Assembly (NCBI GenBank): GCA_030247885.1
Contig: JAPDRO010000012.1
Coordinates: forward strand, 434,001 to 498,000
From: Taxawa tesnikishii (nom. ined.)
Lineage: Eukaryota > Ascomycota > Dothideomycetes > Dothideales
DNA: 64,000 nucleotides
Reading direction: 5' to 3'
Position numbers and translations under genes: made by a program. Positions 58,501 to 64,000 of this stretch are shown piece by piece; position 1 is the stretch's first letter, and each line of letters begins with the position of its first letter. Below the pieces are notes generated by a model. The model saw only the letters and a list, made by a program, of their open reading frames with translations, was not told the DNA's origin and ran no database searches.

Positions 58501-61399
58501 ATCCCCGGTGAGAGCGGGCGTCATTTGCGGTGTGCTGGCTGGGGATTGGTTGCCGTTGAAGTCGAACGAGGTAGACCGAGAAGACGCGATAGATGGAGCT
58601 CTCCTGAAAGGCCCATGCTTGAAGAGATCAGGCGCTTCCGTCTTACCGGTCTGCATGCGTTTCTGACGGCCGATCAATCCCATTCGAGACAATCCAAAAT
58701 CAGTCAGCTTCAGATGGCCTTTTTGATCGATGAGAAGGTTGTCTGGCTTGAGATCTCTGTGGACAATCTGGCGAGCATGCAGATGCTGGACGCCCAAAAC
58801 CACCTCAGCCAGATACTTCTTCGCCCAGTCCTCTGGCAAACCACCGAGTGCCTTGATCAATGAAGCACAGTCGCCTCCGTTGAGGTACTCCATCACCAGA
58901 TACAGATAGTCCTTACTGGAGAAGGTCCAGTAGAGTTTCGCAACAAAATCGCTCTCTCCTTGCACCATCATGATAGCGCGCTCAGCCTTCACATTCGTGA
59001 CTTGGTTCTTGGCCACCATGTCTGCTTTCTTCAGGACCTTGATGGCAAAGTAATCACCAGTAGACTTCTTCTTCGCAAGGTATACGCTACCGAAAGCACC
59101 CTTACTGATTGGCTTGATGATCTCGAAATCCTTAATTGACGTCTGCACAGCTCTTGGTTGTGGGTTGCTGCTCACTGTACTGAGGCGTGGCGAAGAAGGT
59201 CCTCCACGCAGCGCTTCGACCAGTGCGACAGACGACTGCCGACGATGATGGTGGTGCTGTTGTTGCGGCCGGATGACAGGGGACGAGAACTCGCTGGTAG
59301 ACAGCACAGGTGAAGTGATAGGGGATGGGACACTATCACCGCCACTAGGCAACCTCGGCTTGGCCATTCGCAACGGAGATGATGGAGCCACGGCAATTCT
59401 GCTAGGAGACTGCTGCCTGCTGGCGGCTTTCAAGCTAGGCAATGCAAGACTCTTACGTTTTCGCTCTCGTGAACTGGTTACTCTGCTCAGACTTAGATCG
59501 ACGCTTGGCGAGTCTGCTCGACGCAACTCGGATGCGATCGATGAGCGAACGCTGCTGTCACTGTCCGCACCAGTATCACTTTCGAAAACTATGGAGTTGC
59601 GCTTCGAGTGCATGAGTGAGCTCATAGGTAAGCCTTGCAGACGAGGTGTTCGTGCGCCATGAGGACTGTTCGAACGGGTTGATGCCCCAGCAGACGAAGC
59701 TCGTCTACCTGCAAATCCTCCGATGGAGTTCTCACGAAGAGCCGCAGCAAGGGATGGTATGCCGGAGACCGAGCTGTAAGAACCAATCGAGAAGTCATCC
59801 TGAATAGCTTCCGGAGAGAGCGCGCCTTCTTCGAACTCCGATGGCTCTTCCTCGACAGGATCCATTTCGTCACAGGATCCGTCGCTGGAGCTCGTATCGC
59901 TGATTTCACCGGCGGCAATACGCGCCGCTTTTGCCATAGCCGCATCGATACATTCCTGTACAAGAACGTGGAATTCAATACGGATGCGCTCCGAATACTC
60001 CAGAATCCGTCTGTGACGGAAAACGGCCTCGACCTTCGCCTTACACAAGTTAGAAGTGTCGTCACAGAGTGAAGCGAGGCCTTGTTCGTTCTCCAAGGTA
60101 CCCGCGCTTGGCGACTGCCATTGCAAAACTTGAGATATCCGACTTTCTGACTGAGGTGACTGTGTCCGAATGCCTGTCGTGCTCTGTCCAGATATGTCTT
60201 TGATTGCCGGTGTACTGATCTCCATCGCAGTATCACACAAGTCAAGAACAAGCTCAACAATACGTGCTAGCGGACGACGCACAGCGAACGATCGTGCTCT
60301 TGCATGACCAAACCCAGACCTGGACTGATCCCGCGATCTCTGCTCTGATACTGCCGGCGAAGCCCTGCCAGAGGAAGGTGTGGAAGTCGATTGCGAGGTC
60401 GGCCCGATAGGTTGCCCCTTGTATTCCGCTTGCGGTGCTGGTGATGGGGGATTGGTTTCATTCGAAGTCGACCGGGCACGGCGTGCTTGCGCCTCAAGGG
60501 CATCAAGAATTTTCACTATCGCCAGCCGGTGATCTGTCAAGTTCTCTTGGGCGAGTTGGATCTCAAGTTCAGCTCTGTGCTCTTGCAGGCAGAGTTCCGT
60601 GTGCTTCTCGAACCACCAAGGTGTGATTTGCCTCTCGCAAATTCGGCAGAGAACAGGCAAGGGAGGCGGATGGTTCTCGGGATCATTCAAACCTTTGTCT
60701 GCCAGGTTGGTCAGGTACTGAGCCAGGACATGTGCTCCGATGCCTAGAGATTCAACAAGAACATCTGGAAGGTCAATGGTGATCTCGCGTTGAATTGCAG
60801 GCTTAATCATCCACATCGTCTGGAAACAGTGTTAGCGGGGATAGGGAAGGTATGACGATATCACTTACATGGCTGAGTTCTCCAGACGTCCGGTCGTATA
60901 CCATGATTCCTTGTGCTTCCAACGTGACGAGCTGCTCTTGTACGGGCGTCACAGTAGGCGTCTCCTGCTGATTCTTCCTTTCTTGTTCACCACTGTCAAC
61001 GGGTCCTACCAGTTCGCTCTTCGGAGAACATTTGACTGTGAAACGTATGATCCGACTTTTGGAATCGTCCTTCTTCATTGATTCCACGGAGTCGGCGAAT
61101 ATCGTTTTGTGGTCATAGATCAGATCAGACACAGGCTTGCCAACCACCGAGCCCGGCGAAGCTCCAGTGAGTTCCGCCCAAGAAGGACTGACCCAGCGAA
61201 CGGTGCCGTCCATGTTAAGGTCCATGATGGCGTTCAATGATTGCTCAGCAGCTTTCCTAAGATCTTCTCGCTCTTCTCGAATGTCCATGCTCACGGTCCT
61301 CTCCATCTGACCACGGAAATGAGCCCCATCTCCGGCCGCTTCCTTTAACGCACTCACTGCTGGGGGAACCAGCAGCTCCGGCGTCTTGTCCTCCGCCAT
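55552..61399 (-). CDS. RIM15: Rim15-type PAS/kinase/response-regulator protein
   Basis: Nutrient- and stress-responsive AGC-type kinase that promotes quiescence, stationary-phase survival and conidiation programmes; in yeast it is restrained by PKA and TORC1. Exons 61399-60869 and 60819-55552 in coding order give 1,932 residues with no frame break. A PAS domain lies near residues 50-110 (AIMDLNMDGTVRWVSPSW). A C2HC zinc motif follows at about 235-255 (CRICERQITPWWFEKHTELC). The kinase starts near 740 (IIKPISKGAFGSVYLA; AIKVLKKAD; IVHRDLKPDNLLI; LTDFGLSRMG), has a long insert of about 170 residues before RRFVGTPDYLAPETISG, and extends through DEDEASFIPAPENPEDTEYF-like text (here REDEASFIPAPENPEDTEYF). 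A receiver-like domain at about 1530-1640 begins VLICEDHPVSRLVMERLL; the phosphoacceptor position is Glu (FDIIMMEFKLPQING), while the conserved Thr and Lys remain. Confidence 0.95.
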
Positions 61400-62912
61400 G
61401 TCTCCGGTGTCTGTTGTTGATTACGGTCGTGTTCGAGTGTTCCTGCCCCCGAGGGCAGCCGATTGGCTCCTATGCGTAGACACTGACGCTCACCATCATG
61501 ATACGTATCAGGATGGACAAGCGGGAGGGTGTTGGAGCGTGTGTGGGCGGCGGATGTGCAGCGTGAGTTGGCTGGCGGTGGGCTGCGGTTTTCGGCAGAT
61601 GCGAGACGGATCGGCAAGGGAGCTGTCACAATGCCTACAAAGAGAGCAAGCCCACGAAAAGGCGGAGCAGCAGCGAGTGACGGTACACAGACAGCAAGAC
61701 GAGAGCTATAGGTGCGGTTGTGTTTGGCAGAAAGCAACCGGACAATATTTCTCGGTGTCAGCCAACACTGAAGGGAAGGAAGCGCACGCATCGACAAGAT
61801 GCAGTTAGTGTGGACGTTTCGAGGCGGGGTGATTCGGGAAGGCTTGAGCTCTATCTAGTTAGCGCATAGCTCCTTTGGCCGGGCCCTCCTAGCCGGCACT
61901 AAGCAGTGCAATGAGATCAACCACCACACCGCGTGACAAGCCCAAAACTCACTCTTCGTATGCTATCAAGTGCCTGTTTCCTTCTGCTATAGACACGATG
62001 ACGGATGGCTCAAGAGCAGGCCACTCTCTATCCACAATTCGACCCTCCCTCCGTAACCGCGCCATCATCCACCTCACGCGGCTCTGCCTGCATAGCGTCC
62101 CGCAGCACCCATGGAAGGATAAATGCTGCGGTTAGATCCCAGGAGCTTGGCTGTGTTATCAGCTGACGGAGCATCGCTAGCGCAACGCATCAAAAATAAA
62201 ATTCCCCGGCTCAGAGCTGCACCTCCCCTGCTGTTCTGGGCAAGCTACAGGAATAGCGTGTACCCAGCTCCTCATCATCGAGACAAGAAACCCGGGCGGG
62301 AATAGCAGATTCCATGTCCGACGAGCCGTTGTCGTCTTGCACCTTTGCAGATCAACAACACTCGGGTCACGATGCTCGAAGCAGCAATCGAATAGGCCCG
62401 GGCAAGCCGTTCATGCTTTCAAAGGTTCAAAAGGATAGAGCGTAGGATGGGAGGGGCAGCAGGCGTGAATTTGCGGCACAGAACCGAACAAAGACTGCCC
62501 ACTCTTTGGAAAGTAAACAGAATTCCCCAACTCCTTCTTCTGACCAATCCGACGCTATGTATCTGCCATATATCCAATGCCCGACTCCTCTGCCCGGTAC
62601 ACCGAAAAGTTGAGAAACCCATCAGAAACCCGCCAAAGAACACAGAGAAGTGAAGACGAAAACACGCTTGTTTGCGTTCGAAAACAACTAGATAGAACAA
62701 CTTGCGTACCGAAGAAGGCCGCCAACACCTCAGCTCTCAACCCTCAGCAAAGAGACAACACCCATAGAAACGCTTTTCCGGCCCGAACATGGGAGGGAGT
62801 TGTAAGGCTGACAGACCGGCTGTGCTGGCAATACTCTGCCCATATTGTCAGTTTGATTACGGGAATACGACGTCCACTCCAGATATCATACATACCTTTG
62901 AAATGGACTAGG
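61400..62912. other. Intergenic, Rim15 promoter and leader
   Basis: 1.5 kb upstream of the Rim15 start and downstream of the zinc-ribbon gene. Long leaders with upstream ATGs are usual for Rim15-type genes and several short upstream frames are present, but none is recognisable. No RNA gene is seen. Confidence 0.45.
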
Positions 62913-63220
62913 CTAGTTGACTTCGGTCCTGCACTGAGGGCACTGCTTGCCGGGGATCACCCAGACTGTCTGGCCCTTGGCGGCGCATGCCGGGCACTTC
63001 TTGCCAGGAATCTGGACTCGAGATTCAGCAAGAGGCGATGTTTAGAGAACTAGAGGCGTCATGACGGAGGCGGGAGACGTACAGGAAGAGTGATCATCGA
63101 AGGGATTGACAGGGGAGCCTCCAGGGAATCATCCATTGGCTCGTCTTGGGCGATCAGAGTTGGGAGTTGTTCGATGCCGAGACTAGCCAGGATTTGGTGA
63201 CGGAGAAAGTTCTGCGACAT
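62913..63220 (-). CDS. Small zinc-ribbon protein, 78 residues, function unknown
   Basis: Two exons in coding order: 63220-63083 and 63011-62913, separated by a 71-base GT-AG intron (donor GTACGT, branch-like CTGAAT, acceptor CCAG). The joined product starts MSQNFLRHQILASLGIEQLP, has a short acidic middle, and ends with two CxxC knuckles: GKKCPACAAKGQTVWVIPGK followed by QCPQCRTEVN. The four cysteines, spaced like a zinc ribbon, are good evidence that the split frame is real, since they appear only after splicing. I do not recognise the family. It could be a small cofactor of a larger complex; no partner is suggested by the neighbours. A TATA-like element lies about 140 bases upstream. Confidence 0.7.
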
Positions 63221-64000
63221 GGTGGTTGATGAGTGTGTGTGCATGGGAGGTGGTAAGGGGTTGGCGTCTCGTTGGAAGTCTTGGTGGCAAGTGGTGGTGA
63301 GCAGTGAGTGGGTGTAGTGAAATGGATAGGGATTAGTTCTGCTGAAGACGATGGAGGTTCTCTTATATATCTCCTCTCACCGCTCCACGTACTATTGCGG
63401 ACTTATCGCGTCGGATCAAGCGCAGGTATTGGCATGCACCTAGCCCAGCGTAGACGTCTTGCTATGGACGCTTCCCGTGTTGGGAAGTTCTAGTCAGGGT
63501 GACTCGGTCACTTGAGCTCTTTCCGGGTGTCAGTAGGCTGACACGTCGCACAAACCCAGGGCTCACTTCTGGTAATCTGTCAATCGTCCTTCAACTAGAT
63601 CACCTGCATACAATGCCTGTATCCCGGCAAGGTTTGGCAGAGGGGCAACGGCAAGTATGCGTAGTGAACCGAGCTCCGTTCAGAAGCTAGTGCAACCACC
63701 GGTAGTTGACCTGTCACGATAGAAGGCAACGAGAGCATCTCCTGAAGCGGTTCGGACCAATCATCTTCCAGTGATGCAAGTAGTCCTCACTGTACGTAGT
63801 CAAATTGTTCAAGCGATGAGCAACTACCGGAACTCACGACTCACCTTCTGAGATTCACGACGAAGTGTTGAAGCACTATAAGCAGCCCTATACGGAATCG
63901 ACGTGTTGGAATGAGTTCCGTCAGCCCCGAGACATGATGCACGCAAGTCACACAGCGGAAAAGCTTCCTCCGCCCTCTTGGACACCCATCAAAGACATGC
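63221..64000. other. Promoter of the zinc-ribbon gene and right edge, no further gene
   Basis: 780 bases. The TATA-like element at 63362-63369 belongs to the zinc-ribbon gene. Nothing else recognised; a gene beginning beyond the edge cannot be excluded. Confidence 0.45.
63362..63369 (-). promoter_or_regulatory. TATA-like element of the zinc-ribbon gene
   Basis: TATATAAG on the minus strand, 142 bases upstream of the ATG at 63220. Position is plausible for a fungal promoter with a leader of about 80-110 bases. Confidence 0.4.

Noticed and set aside
1-64000. Transposons, virus-like elements or CRISPR arrays
   Set aside because: No transposase, reverse transcriptase or capsid motifs, no paired terminal repeats and no regular repeat-spacer pattern were found by reading both strands; eroded remnants in the gene-poor blocks cannot be excluded.

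Overview
The window is nuclear DNA from a filamentous ascomycete (Pezizomycotina). Genes are split by short GT-AG introns of about 45-150 bases, coding stretches are GC-rich, and the products are typical mould proteins (MtfA-like zinc finger, LaeA-like methyltransferase, Rim15, Ypd1, Gin4-like kinase, MpaB-like oxygenase). Dothideomycetes is my best guess from overall flavour, not proof. I see no rRNA, tRNA, CRISPR, virus-like element or intact transposon.

Layout. 1-2663: start of a probable Yif1-like gene (minus) and, divergently, the SRP receptor alpha subunit. 4360-5555: LaeA-like methyltransferase. 6983-8037: Met22/Hal2-type PAP phosphatase (minus). 8038-13521 is gene-poor. 13922-15284: MtfA-like C2H2 factor. 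17064-20962: Gin4/Hsl1-like septin kinase. 21656-22850: a serine-rich fungal protein (minus), head-to-head with an NmrA/epimerase-like SDR (23379-24644). Then a secreted or anchored histidine acid phosphatase (25498-27208), a zinc formaldehyde dehydrogenase-like ADH (27814-29341), a PPIL1-type cyclophilin (minus) and a ferric reductase (minus, ending upstream at 33273). 33274-37883 is gene-poor. Ypd1 (37884-38578) converges on a GT34 mannosyltransferase (minus). An MpaB-like oxygenase (minus, 41269-42785) is divergent from a GMC oxidoreductase (43990-45799). A RasGEF with an N-terminal degenerate Ras-like domain occupies 46135-49148 (minus). An SDR lies at 50280-51201; 51202-55551 is empty. 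Rim15 (55552-61399, minus) and a 78-residue zinc-ribbon protein (62913-63220, minus) close the window.

How the genes relate. Most are housekeeping and are not organised as a cluster. Two signalling proteins belong to connected pathways: Ypd1 (histidine phosphotransfer) and Rim15 (PAS-kinase-receiver), with a RasGEF that would act upstream of Ras/PKA, itself a known antagonist of Rim15. SRP receptor and the Yif1-like protein both serve the early secretory pathway. The MpaB-like oxygenase and GMC oxidoreductase share a 1.2 kb divergent promoter region, but no backbone synthase is nearby.

The most striking observation is technical or evolutionary: eight otherwise good genes are broken by 13 shifts in reading frame. 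Each is explained by the loss of exactly one base in a short run of G or C, and each total becomes an exact multiple of three when that is allowed for. Yet the 5.8 kb Rim15 gene and several others are intact. Uncorrected long-read indels are the simplest explanation.
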